From Dermatemys mawii (taxonomy: Eukaryota; Chordata; Testudines; Dermatemydidae), in assembly GCA_007922305.1 (NCBI GenBank), contig ML677460.1, positions 343,153-407,152 on the forward strand: a stretch of 64,000 bases of DNA, read 5' to 3'. Position 1 is the stretch's first letter; every line of letters begins with the position of its first letter. Below are positions 12,501 through 24,500 of this stretch, one piece after another. The translations under genes and the position numbers were made by a program. The notes below the pieces were generated by a model. It had not been told where the DNA came from, made no database searches, and saw only the letters and a list, made by a program, of their open reading frames with translations.

Positions 12501-15500
12501 CCTCCTGCAGCCTCACCAGCTCCAGCTCCTTCTCCGACAGGATCTTCTCCAGAGCACAGCGTCTCAGTTCCTGCTCTGTCTCCCGCACTTGGAGGTCTTG
12601 GATCTGTCTGCTCAGCGCCGCTGCCTGCTCCTGGAACAGAGAGCCCTGGGTAATGATCACAAACCGGCACCAAGAGCTCTAGCAGGGCTGGTGCAACCAC
12701 TAGGCGAACTAGGTGGTTGCCTAGGACGCCAAGATTTGGGGGGCATCAAAAAGCGGTGCCCTGCCCTGGGGGCTGATCCGGGGCACCGAGCAGCCCCCGC
12801 TGCACCGGGGCTTCCCAGGCGGCCAGCGTGGAGGAGCCGAGGAGCCCCAGCCACGGAGGAGCCAGCGCGGCGCAGGTGGGCAGCAGCCGCACCCCCCACA
12901 GCCCTGACCGCCAGTCGGGCCACTCGCATCGGGGCCTCTGGCAGCTCTAGAGCTCCTCCCCCCTTCCCCTGCAGCCCAGCGCAGCGGGGACCGGGCTGTG
13001 CGATCGCGGGGGAGCGAGGCAGCGTGTCTGCAGGGGTTGGAGAAGGGGCAAGGGGTTTCTGGAGGGGACAGTCAAGGGACAGGGAGTTCGGGGAGGTGGC
13101 TGTCAGGGGCATGGGTGTGGAGAGGGGTTGGGGCAGTCAAGGCACAGGGAGCAGGGGGTGTTGGATGGGTCGGGGGTTCTGAGGGGCAGTTGGGGACAGG
13201 GAGTGGTTGGATACGTGTGAGAGTGCCAGCAGTCTGTCAGGGGGCGGGGGTCTGGATAGGGGTCAGGGCAGTCAGGTGGCAGGTAGGGGATGGGGTCCTG
13301 GGCAGCAGTTCGGGTGGGTGGGGTCTCAGGAGGGGGCAGTCGGGGATGAAGAGAAGGGAGGCTTAGATAGGGGGTGGGATCCCAGGGGGCGGTTAGGGGC
13401 AGGGGTTCCAGGTGTGGGTGATCAGGGGACAAGGAGCAGGGGGGGTTGGATGGGTTGGGGGTTCTGTGGGAGGTAGTCGGGGGCGGGAAGGGGAAGTGAG
13501 TGGATAAGGGGTGGGGCTACACCCCCCCCCATGGAACGTCCTCTTTTTTGAAAGTTCAGATATGGTAACCCTACGCCTCCTGCTCGGGATGTGGCCCAGC
13601 GCCCCTCCCCCCACCCCAGGGACTCCTGCAGCGGATGCATTGCGGGCACCGGCCCCCTGGGCCCCCCGCTTCCTCCCCTCGCCGCGCTCGGGCCCTGCAG
13701 CTCCCGGGCGCGTGAGCCGCCACCGCCGCTGCCCCTCCTAGAGCAGGCTCGGGGCCCCGTGCCCCAGTCTGCTCGCCGCAGGCAAGGACCAGGAGCTGAT
13801 GCAGGCGGTGAAGGCGGAGACGTTGGCACGGGGCAGAAGCTGCTGCAGTGGCCCAAGCCCGGCAAAGCCAGTGAGTGGACCCGCGGCTCAGGGCAAGGGA
13901 CCCGCTGGGGTGGAGAGGGCTCATGGGGGGCAGGGCTGTGCAGCCTCCAGGGGAGCTCAGGGGCTGGGGAGGGAGGAACCTGGTCTGGGGAGCAGCCCCT
14001 GGGCATGGCTGGCCCCTGGGGTCCATAAAGGTTCGTTGGGATTTGCCCCTCAATGAGCCGATGTGCGGGGCGGGGGTAGGGGTGGGGGCACAAGGTGGCA
14101 GTTTCACCTAGGGTGCAAAATATCAGACACCAGCAGCCCCCAGAGCACTGGCCCGGGGCTCTGGGGGCTGCTGGTGTCTGAAGAAGCACGAGGCGGGAGT
14201 CAGAGCATCATTCAAACAAGGGGTGGAGGAGGCCAAGCACAGCTGCGTTCATCTTCTGCGTGCCAAGGCATGACTGTCCCCTCCAGTGCCTTCTCCAGGG
14301 CAACAGTTCCCGCACGGAGCACCTGCCGGGTACCTGGAGATCTGCCTAGTCCTGTGGCGCCAGTTCCTGGCCTCCTCATTTCCAGCCCATTCCTCAGGCG
14401 CCCAGGACCCCTTTGCCAGGAGGAAGAGCCAGGCCAACTGCCTCTACCAGGGGCCACAGCTCCGTCCTGGGCACCAGGAACCACCAATGGGGCAGAGCTG
14501 CCAGCCCCCAGCAGGAGAGGAAAGGACAGGGGGGCAGGAAGAAGGCACCCAAGCAGTATGGCATGGGGCAGCAGGGGCCGAAGGGAAGGAGGAGGACTGG
14601 AACAGAGGGTGCAAGAAGAGGAGACTCGAAGAAGAGCTAAAGGAGACAATGTGCACGGCAGTTTTCATAAAGGACCAATCACTTGGTGCGTTAGAGACAG
14701 TTAAAGATCCATCAGCACCTGCCTCTTACGGCTCCACCGCACATTGGCTGCAGCTACTGCGACCAGTGGGATGCAAGGTGGGGTCTGGGCAATGACCAAT
14801 GAGAGGGAGGTGGGATTCAGGCAATAACCAATGAGAGGGGAGGTGGCGTCTGGGCAATGCCCTGTGGGACATGAGGTGGGATCCAGGCAATAACCAATGA
14901 GAGGGAGGGGAGGTCCGGGCAATGACCAATGAGAGGGAGGGGAGAGTCCAGGCAGTGCCCTATGGGAGAGGAGGTGGGGTCTGGACAATAACCAATGAGA
15001 GGGAGGGGAGGTCCAGGCAATGACCAATGAGAGGGAGGTGGGATCCAGGCAATAACCAATGAGAGGGAGGGGAGGTCTGGGCAATGACCAATGAGAGGGA
15101 GGTGGGATCCAGGCAATGACCAATGAGAGGGAGGGGAGAGTCCGGGCAGTGCCCTATGGGAGAGGAGTTGGGGTCCAGGAGACACTCTGTCTATTAAGGT
15201 GTGTTTCACAGTATGGAAACATCAGCAGACCCTGGCTGCAGGGCTTTGAACCTCCGGTCTGACTCACCCTAGCAATGGGGTTCTCATCTCTCTCGTGGGG
15301 GGTTAGATACAACTCGCGGCTGGCAGAGGTCTCCCGGCAGCCAGCCTTCACCCCGTTCTTCTTCACGCCCCAACAGTCTCACCACCCAGCTCCCACCGAG
15401 CCTGCGCTGGGACCAGGTGCAGCCCCAGGTACCTGGGGGAGGGGGCGTATACACCCCTCTCTACTGGAAGTGGGAGGGGGGTGTGGCGTACAAAGGAAGA

Positions 15501-18500
15501 CAGTTTCTTAAGCCTACCAGGCAAACCTCCCACCTTCCATTGCTCCTGCTCACCTCCCTCCCCATGTGGAAACCATCTGACCTGAACCTGGGCATCCCTC
15601 ACCCCCTCCAGTTCCCTCAGCTGCAGCCTCAGGCGCGTGGTCTCCTCCTGCAGCTCCGTCCCCTCTGCCATCCTCTCCTCCAGCTTCTTCTGGGCTTCCT
15701 CCAGGCACTGCAGCCGAAGAACATGCCCAATTCACACCGCGTGAGCTAGCCCAGCACCTCACACAGCTGCTGTTCAGACAGGGGCCACCGCCAGCTCACA
15801 GCAAAGACAGCGTCCGGGTCATTCCCACCAAAAAGACGGGGCGGGGTGGGGAGAGACCTTGGGCTCTGCCGTGAGTTCTCCCTCAGCCATGAGATGCTGC
15901 CTCCAAGGGAACCCTCTCCGGTGTGGCTGGGGGACACGAGAACTGTTTACAGCGGGAGCTCTGAGGCAGGGACTGTGTCTCTGTGCTGTGTGTGCAGCGC
16001 CTAGCACCAGGGGTCCTGGGCTGTGACGTCTGACTGCAATCCGAACAGTAAAGAATACGGCTGGGAGGCCCTCCCAGCTGTGAGGAAACAGACGGCCCCT
16101 GGAGAATTCCAGGTGCAGCCCAGGTCTCACTCCCAGCACGCAGGGCGGGGAAGGACCCAGCCTGACATGGGATCCTTTGCTCCACCTTCTGCTTCCAGTG
16201 TAGTCTGGAAGGTGGCATCAGGTGCCTTCACACCAGACAGCAGCCGGGAGCGCGCCTACCTCCTGCAGCTCCTCGATCCTGGCTCTGGCTGCCCGCTGCT
16301 CAGAGAACAACTCTGCCTTGCAGCAGCTCAGCTGGCACTCCAGCTCAGACAAGCTGCCCTCCAGGTGACGCACACGGGCCTTCAGCTCCTCCCGCTCGGC
16401 CACTAGTGAGGAGACCTGGGAAATGAGCAGAGCGTGGGCTTGCCTCATCCCTGTATCCTGCAGTGCTGCTTCCTGGCCCATGGAAAGCCAGCAGCTCGGC
16501 CTCCCGACTGTGCAATGAGATCCCTTTATCCCTGCAGTGGGCAATGGGGTTTCCCCCTCCCCCCTACTCCATCTCTCTGCCCTTCTTGCCTTTGCCTCCT
16601 GTGCCCCCTCCCACCTGCAATGTGGACACTGCTCCTGCAATCCCCCATGGGAAGCATCTCGGACCTTGTCATAAATATAAAGGGGAGGGTAACAACCCTT
16701 ACGTGTGTCGTAACATCAAACCCCTCCTGGCAATAGGTACAGAATCCCCTTACCTGTAAGGGGCTAGTCAGATCAGTTAACCTAGATGGCACCTGTGCAG
16801 AAAGACCAATGGGGAAAGAAGGTACTTTCCATACTTTCCCATCTCCTACCTGAACAGTGGCATAGCCAGGTTTTAACATCGGGGGGGGGGGGCGAGCACC
16901 AAAAATTAAAAGGCGCCACTTCACACATGGAATAAACTCATTTATTATACGTGGCCCCGGCCGCATTGTGCCTGGAGAGGCTTCGCGCTTCCCGCCGGGC
17001 CCAGCCCTGCCTGGGGAAGAGGCTCCAGCCTGGAGAGGCTTCGCGCTTCCCACCAGGCCCAGCCTTGCCTGAGGGAGAGGCTCCGGGCAGGCACCCCCTG
17101 GGCATGCTCCAGCCCCGGGTCTCCCTGCCCAGCCTCCCCCTTCTCGGAGTGAGGGCTCAGGGATGAGAAGGCAGCGGGCTCCACCATGCCAATGCCCCCT
17201 CCCGGTGGGCTCGGCCCCGGCTCCCCCCCGAAGGTCCCTCCTGCTCCCAGGGCCGGCTCCAGCTTTTTTGCTGCCCAAAGCGGCTAAAGCAAAAAGAAAC
17301 CTGAAGTCGCGGACCTGCTGTTGAAATGTTGAAATGATGGGTACAGCCGCCAAAATGCCGAAGAACCACCGGCGCGCTGCCCTGCCTGCTCCAGCCCTCC
17401 CCCCCCCCCCCGCCCCAGTGAGTTGAAAAGGTGCCACTTTGGAATTCTGGGCTTGGGGGCAGCGGCCGCTCCCCCAATTCCCCCCCAGCTCTGCTCCTGA
17501 GCCTGAAACAAGTCTCTATGTTTACAAAAAGTGTAAGTAAAGCAAGACAAGGCGCTGGATTATCTTTGGTTTTAGCTTGTGAATTTCCCCTGTGCTGGAG
17601 GGAGGTGTATTCCTGAGTTTTGTAACTTTGAAGCTAAGCCTTGAGAGGAATCCTCTGTGTTTTAAATCTTTTTATTACCCTGTAATTTTACCTTCCATCC
17701 TGATGTTACAGAGGTGCTGCTTTTATTTTTTTTAAAATAAAATTCCACTTTTAAGAATCTTATTGACTTTCAGTGTCCTAAAGACCCAGCGACAAAGAGT
17801 CCTGTGGCACTTTATAGCCTAACAGATGTATTGGAGCATAAGCTTTCGTGGGTGAATACCCACTTCATCAGATACTAAAGACCCAGGGGTTTGATCTGTG
17901 CTCACTTTGTAACCAGCTGGTTAGTATATTATCCTCAAGCCCCCCAAGAAAGGGGGTGATGGGATTTGGTGAGATATTTCAGGGGAGTCAGGGCTCCAAG
18001 TGGCCCCTCCGTGAATGTTTGTTTAAATCACTTGGTGGTGGCAGCAATACATCCAAGGACAAGGAAAGGAATTTGTGCCTTAGGGAAGTTTTTAACCTAA
18101 GCTGGTAGAAATAAGCTTAGGGGTCTTTCATGTGGGTCCCCACATCTGTCCCCCAGAGTTCAGAGTGGGGAGGGAACCTTGACAGATCCCTGCCCTCACC
18201 TTGGCCTGGAAGGCCCCCAGATGGGTGCTGGGCAAGGTGGAGTGCTGACATCTCAGCACACTCAGCTCCTTCTCCAGCTCCGGCAGCTCCTCCAGGCACG
18301 AGTCCCGTCTGTGCAGCAGCAGCAGGTCCGACCTGTGGGAAGAAGGGACCGACACCCTCACAGGGGAGCGCTTCTAGACCGGGCAGCTTGCTGAGGGAGA
18401 GGCAACTGGTTCCAGCATGCACTGCTCCCTCTGGGTCTGTGCCAGGGCTGCTGAGGTCACGACAAAGCTCAGCCTTTGGGGCCACCTGGCCTCCATGTGC

Positions 18501-21500
18501 CACAGGGCGGCTGCCATCTGCTCCACTGGGTGCCAGTCAGAGGTGGCTGCCAGGCTTGCCCAGCATATTGCCAGCCAGCCCTCTGCTAGAGTTAAGAAAA
18601 TGATTGTTAGGAAAATGTAACTTAGAATGTTGTAGTATGATTTTAAAATCATCTTAGATTTATAATCTCACTCCCTGTATATGTACTATTGACCCCTAGT
18701 TTAACATGCATTTTAAACTTGCATTCACCCTGTCACAGATGTGCAGGCATCATAGTGTCTAAGTACCCCTAAGTGTTTTGAACCTCCTGTTTACCAGACA
18801 TGTAAATGAAATAGATTAAGACCAACAATGGATGTAATAGCCATTAAGTGTTCCCACCTGTGTAAGTGGATTGAAAGTCCCCCTCCCTTATCAACACAGG
18901 GGTATAAAATATCTACACACACATGTATTGAGTTGAGCCAGTTGTTTGGGTGATAACCCCTCTGACTCCTTATTGCTTGCAATAAACCTTGTTTTTCCAG
19001 AAGTCTACTGAGTTATGCCTGTCCTTTGAGGTATATTGGACTGAACTCCAAAGGAAATAAGCAGTTTTTGCAACAATTCTGGCGACCCAGATGGGACAGC
19101 CTTTGGACGACTTCGGGATCACCGCAGACCGACCAGAGGAAGGATAGTGCGCACCGGGCAGTTTTTGCCCGTCCTAACTCTAACCCGACCTGAGGTGATA
19201 CCCGGAACGTTAAAACGTGAGTCCCTACAAATCAGGCAAGACCAGAGGCTTCTGGAGTTTGGTAGGCGCCTGGGAAACAGAGCGGTGTAAGTATCTCCAT
19301 TACTCTCATTGTTAATTTGTTTGGTGATTTTAGTACTTTTGTATTAATTCGCCGTTTGTAGATTCCTTGTGAATCATTTGGTATAGCAATGGGATCGGGT
19401 CGCTCCCGAATGGAAGATTCCGCCTTTCCCTTGGGTTGTATGTTACGTAACTTTGGTAAATTTAAGAGTAATCATGGTATTAAGATAACTAAAGATGAGT
19501 TGATTATGTTTTGTCAGTTGGAATGGACCACGTTTGGTCTTGGTTGGCCCGATTCAGGGTCCTTTGATGTAGACCTCACAACTAAGGTTTATAAAACAGT
19601 GGTTACAAATCAACACTGGGACCAGTTCCCCTATATTGATTGTTGGCTAACAGTATGTCAGGATCGGACCCCCCTGGCTTATTAAATGTGCCTCTAAATT
19701 ATGTAAACAAATGCGCCTAGGGGTTCCCAAGCCTCGTCCGACTATTCTCTGCGAGCCTGCAGAGGATGCTTGTCTCGAGACTGTAATGCCATCAGCCCCC
19801 CCCCCCTTATAGGCCATCCACCCCCATTCCCTCAGGAAGTGGTCCAACTGGCCCATCTCCGTCTGTTACTAGCCCTGTTCAACTGGCTAGTCCCCTGACT
19901 CCAGAGGACAGTCCCACCCAAGGGGGAGCAAATGGAATCAGTAACATAATTGCTGAATTTGACCCCCTTTCCCCAAGCCGTCACACGGGACCTGCCTCAA
20001 ATACCCGAAGTCATGATTTAATAAACCGAGCCTGCCCCATGCGAGAAGTAATGTCCCCCACTGGCCGAACATCTTTCCTCTATGCCCCCTTTACTACCAC
20101 GGACTTATTTAATTGGAAAAGCCAAAACCCCTCTTACAGGGAAAATCCCATGGTACAGATAAGGGTGGGTGGCAAGGAATATAAAGCTCTAGTGGATACC
20201 GGGGCTACGTGTTCTATGATCCCTGCAAAACCCCCTTCTGCTGAAGAAAGCGGAAAACATGTAATAATAGAAGGAATTGAGGGAAAACAGAGTAAACTGC
20301 CTGTATATAAGCCCTTGCTTACAAAAATCGGGGACAATATGCTAGAGCATGCCTTTATTGTTTCACCTACATGCCCTGTTGCTCTGTTAGGACGAGATAT
20401 CCTAATCAAACTACAAGTTGAAATCTTTTTCCAAGAGCAGATTGTAGTACACCTACCAGGAAAACAGGGTTCAAACTATCAAATGGCCCTCTTTAAGAAG
20501 AAGTCACCTACCTGCACAGGGAACATTGAAGACTTAGAAGGAATAAACCCTGATGTATGGGCAGATGGAAACCATCCAAGGGCGACATCTGTACCCCCTG
20601 TGAAAATACTACTAAAAGAAAAAGAAAGCCCTGTCTGTGTAAAACAGTACCCTTTGTCAAAAGCAGCTCGTCTGGGCTTAAAGCCCCTCATTGAAAAATT
20701 CAAGCAGTGGGGCTGGCTAGTGGAGGGGTCATCCCCTTTCAATACCCCCATATTGGGAGTGCCTAAACCAGATGGTACCTATAGATTGGTGCATGACTTA
20801 AGAGCAATAAATAAAAAGGTTATTGTAGACCACCCTATGGTCCCGAACCCTCACACCATTCTAACACAGATTCTGCCTGCAGCAGCTGTTTTTACAGTGT
20901 TGGATTTAAAGGATGCTTTCTTCTCAATACCATTAGAAAAGGAAAGCTGGAAATTGTTTGCTTTTGAATGGGAGGACCCAGAAACTCACTATAAGACTCA
21001 GTTAATGTGGACTGTTTTACCTCAAGGTTTTGTGTCATCCCCCCCTCTTTTTGGAACAGCATTGCAGAAAGATTTAGAAAACTGGAAAAGCCAGCATTCA
21101 GAGATTGCCTTGCTCCAGTATGTTGATGACTTGTTAATTGCCAGTCCTGATCTGCAAGTGGGGAAAAGAGCAACCGAGTCTCTGCTAAATATTCTAGGGG
21201 AGAAAGGGTATAAAGTTTCACGAGAAAAAGCCCAGATATGCCAACCGAAGGTTACCTTCCTGGGATATGAAATTGAGAAAGGGGTACAAGCTGTCAGCAA
21301 AGAGAGAATCAGGGCAATTCAAGATATGCCTGCCCCAACCAACCCTAGAGAACTACGAGCCTTCTTAGGTCTGACTGGATTCTGTAGACTATGGATCCCA
21401 GACTATGGTAACAAGGCTAAACTTTTATATGAATCTCTCACTAAGGAAGGCCTCACAAATTGGAAATGGACTAGTGAGCATCAGCATGCTTTTGAACTGT

Positions 21501-24500
21501 TAAAAGCAGCCTTAATGCAGCCTCCGGCTCTCATTATTCCTAATGAGCATAAGCCCTATAGACTCTACGTACATGAGAATAAGGGCATTGCTTCGGGAGT
21601 TCTAACTCAGCCGGTAGGCCCAACCTGGAAACCTGTGGGCTATTACTCAAAGGTACTGGACCCGGTAGCCAAGGAGTGGCCGGCTTGCCTGCGAGCTGTA
21701 GCAGCAACTGCAACCATAGTGACAGAAGCCCAAAAGATAGCAATGGGAGCAGATATGGACATACACACCCCACATGGGGTCCCCCAGATTCTTGGAATAG
21801 AAGGTGGGAAATTCTTAAGCCCTTCTCGACAATCCAGATATGAAATCTTCCTATTGTCTAACCAAGGGCTTACATTTAAACATACTACAGCTTTAAATCC
21901 AGCTACCCTTCTCCCTCAGCCAGGACCACCTAACCATGATTGTTTAGAAGCACTTACAGAGATGGTGCTAATTCGACCAGACCTGCAGGACGATTCTCTG
22001 GAAAACCCAGACGAGGAATTTTTCATGGACGGATCTAGCAGTATGGTACAAGGCACCAGACAGACGGGCTGCGCTGTTGTGACCCTGACTGAAATACTGT
22101 GGAAAGAGAAGCTCCCCGCCAGCTGGTCAGCGCAAGCAGAACTCACTGCATTGACACGAGCCCTCTGGCTGGGGACAGACAAGAGGTCTGTATTGTCTTC
22201 TCTCCACAGATTCGCTGCACCCTTCCAGAATCTGCCCCTGGACACTCCTATCCACAACTTCCAGCCAGGAGATCAGGTGTTGGTACAGAAGTGGAAAAAG
22301 GACCCTTTGTCTGAGAGGTGGGATGGACCTTATCAAGTTTTACTCACAACACACACGGCTGTAAAACTTGAGAACAGTGACAAATGGACACATTGTTCAC
22401 GTATTAAAAAGTACACCCCACCTCTCCCCCGGAATCCTGAGACTCCACCTAAGGACGACTGGACTGTTACTCGCCTGGATCCTCTGCGACTCCGACTTAA
22501 CCGTGTTCAGTAACATGTTTGTGTTCCACATTTTAATTGGATATGTCTTTGTATGTATGTATAATTTAACCCCTAGAGGTTTCCAAGCATACGCAAACAC
22601 TTGGGTATCATTGGCAAGGTTAGCCTTGAATTCATCTATCTTTTGCCTGCCAAATACATATGCTGTAGGTAAAATTATGGAAACATGTTTTCTTGGCATT
22701 AGTACAACCCCTTCCACATTGAAAAATTACACACACTTAAAAATTTTTGCCAAAACGATGACGTATGATGATTTGTATGAAATGGGCCAAATATGTTTTC
22801 ATTTTTGGTTGCAAATGTAACACCAGCTGCCCAGTGTGTCACTTTTGAAGGTGCCACTCAGTATATTCATGATCTCACAAACAAAGAGTTGGTCTGTAAT
22901 CAGACCACTACTCAGTCATTTGCTTATGGACCTTATGCTTATGCTTCTCCCCCATGGCTGGTTTTTTCCTTTGTGGGCGCACCGCTTATTCATATGTACC
23001 AGCTAACAGCTCGGGTGGGCCCTGCACAGTAGGGAGAGTGGCACCCCTTATTGTCCCTGTTCCCCAACATAACACCAAAAGATATAGACGGGGAAACATA
23101 CCATTGGCCCCTCCTGTAAGTCAGACATTACACTATTCTCAGACAGGGACACAGCTGTTCTGAGTTTACTGGCCTTTGTTGTTTTAATATTACTGATAAG
23201 AAAACTTCCATTGAAAAGGATTTATACAACTTAAAGGAACTAGTGCATGGGATAAAGCAAACTCAAGGTTTCGATTTTTGGTCATGGTTGCCTAATGTTG
23301 ATGACTGGATAAAAACTCTCATAAAGGGAGGAATCTATTTTGTATTAATAGTATTAGTTATAGGATTGTGTTTTTGTTGTGTTATCAATTGTATTCCATT
23401 GTTATGTCAACAAACCCCACCCAGGAGAGCTAAGCTAGCTCTGCTCCCCGATAGAATGTAGAAGAAATCATCTTTAAAGAGGAAGGATTTGTTAAGAAAA
23501 TGATTGTTAGGAAAATGTAACTTAGAATGTTGTAGTATGATTTTAAAATCATCTTAGATTTATAATCTCACTCCCTGTATATGTACTATTGACCCCTAGT
23601 TTAACATGCATTTTAAACTTGCATTCACCCTGCCACAGATGTGCAGGCATCATAGCGTCTAAGTACCCCTAAGTGTTTTGAACCTCCTGTTTACCAGACA
23701 TGTAAATGAAATAGATTAAGACCAACAATGGATGTAATAGCCATTAAGTGTTCCCACCTGTGTAAATGGATTGAAAGTCCCCCTCCCTTATCAACACAGG
23801 GGTATAAAATATCTACACACATGTATTGAGTTGAGCCAGTTGTTTGGGTGATAACCCCTTCTGACTCCTTATTGCTTGCAATAAATCTTGTTTTTCCAGA
23901 AGTCTACTGAGTTATGCCTGTCCTTTGAGGTATATTGGACTGAACTCCAAAGGAAATAAGCAGTTTTTGCAACACTAGGAGTGACCGGTTCTTGGGCCGG
24001 CTCGCACTGATCTCGAGAGGTATTTTGGCTTCAGTGAGAGCAGGCCCATATTTGCAGGACAACTCCCCCACGGCCCCATCCAGCATTGGCCTGCCAAGGT
24101 TCCTGTGTGCCCAGCCTCACCCCTGGTAGTTGGCTTCATCTGCTTTGCTCCGCGTCTCCTTCAGGCAGGACTCCAGCGTTTCTGCCTCCTTCTGGCTCCT
24201 CTCCAGGGCCCCACGCAGAGACTCCAGTTCCTGGACCGTACGCTGGGAGCAGAGGGGAGGAAAAGTGTCAGGAAAGGCACGTGTCCATCTCCCTGCCCTG
24301 CTGCCCAGGCCCTTCGCCTCACCACAGGCCCAGGTGCCGAATGGGAGCAGAGTCCAGGCAAGACAGGTTTCCCCCAGACAGTGATACACACCACTGTTGC
24401 TCATGAGTAACACGAGTATGGACTGGACCTCCCCCTTCCTCTGGCAACCCAACAGCAGTGCTCAGCTGGGGCTCTCTTGCTGACAGATCCAAATACTTCC

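Larger units (their letters stand above)
16667..18184 (+). mobile_element. Solo LTR of the same family, interrupted by later insertions
   Basis: It begins TGTCATAAATAT and ends AACCTTGACA. Its 3' third matches the inverse of 5750-6531 closely. It is interrupted at about 16855-17497 by hAT-like sequence and at about 17785-17876 by a short dispersed repeat. The flanks (GACCT and GATCC) are only a partial match for a 5-bp duplication. It lies 15 bases from the donor of exon 11. Confidence 0.72.
18590..23974 (+). mobile_element. Endogenous gammaretrovirus-like provirus (class I ERV), internally deleted
   Basis: Two near-identical LTRs (18590-19075 and 23490-23974) flank retroviral remnants in the order gag, pro-pol, env. 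The 4-bp sequence CTAG abuts both ends (18586-18589 and 23975-23978), consistent with an integrase target duplication. The first base of the 5' LTR is A where the 3' LTR has T, so the canonical TG terminus is lost on one side. A primer-binding-like site follows the 5' LTR and a purine tract precedes the 3' LTR. Most of the capsid, nucleocapsid, integrase and envelope coding sequence is missing, so it cannot encode a full virus. The insertion is antisense to the host gene, in the intron between exons 10 and 11. Confidence 0.93.

Noticed and set aside
12406..13182. 258-codon plus-strand frame over exon 14 and the hAT-like element
   Set aside because: It spans a real minus-strand exon and a transposon end, so it is a composite chance frame.
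13422..14189. 255-codon minus-strand frame
   Set aside because: It lies inside the G-rich interior of the hAT-like element and is proline-rich by composition only.
14701..15209. Minus-strand frames with repeated Pro/Leu/His peptides
   Set aside because: They arise from the CCAAT minisatellite and are not supported by any gene signal.
16526..17437. 303-codon minus-strand frame
   Set aside because: It crosses the boundary of the solo LTR and the hAT-like insertion and has no domain.
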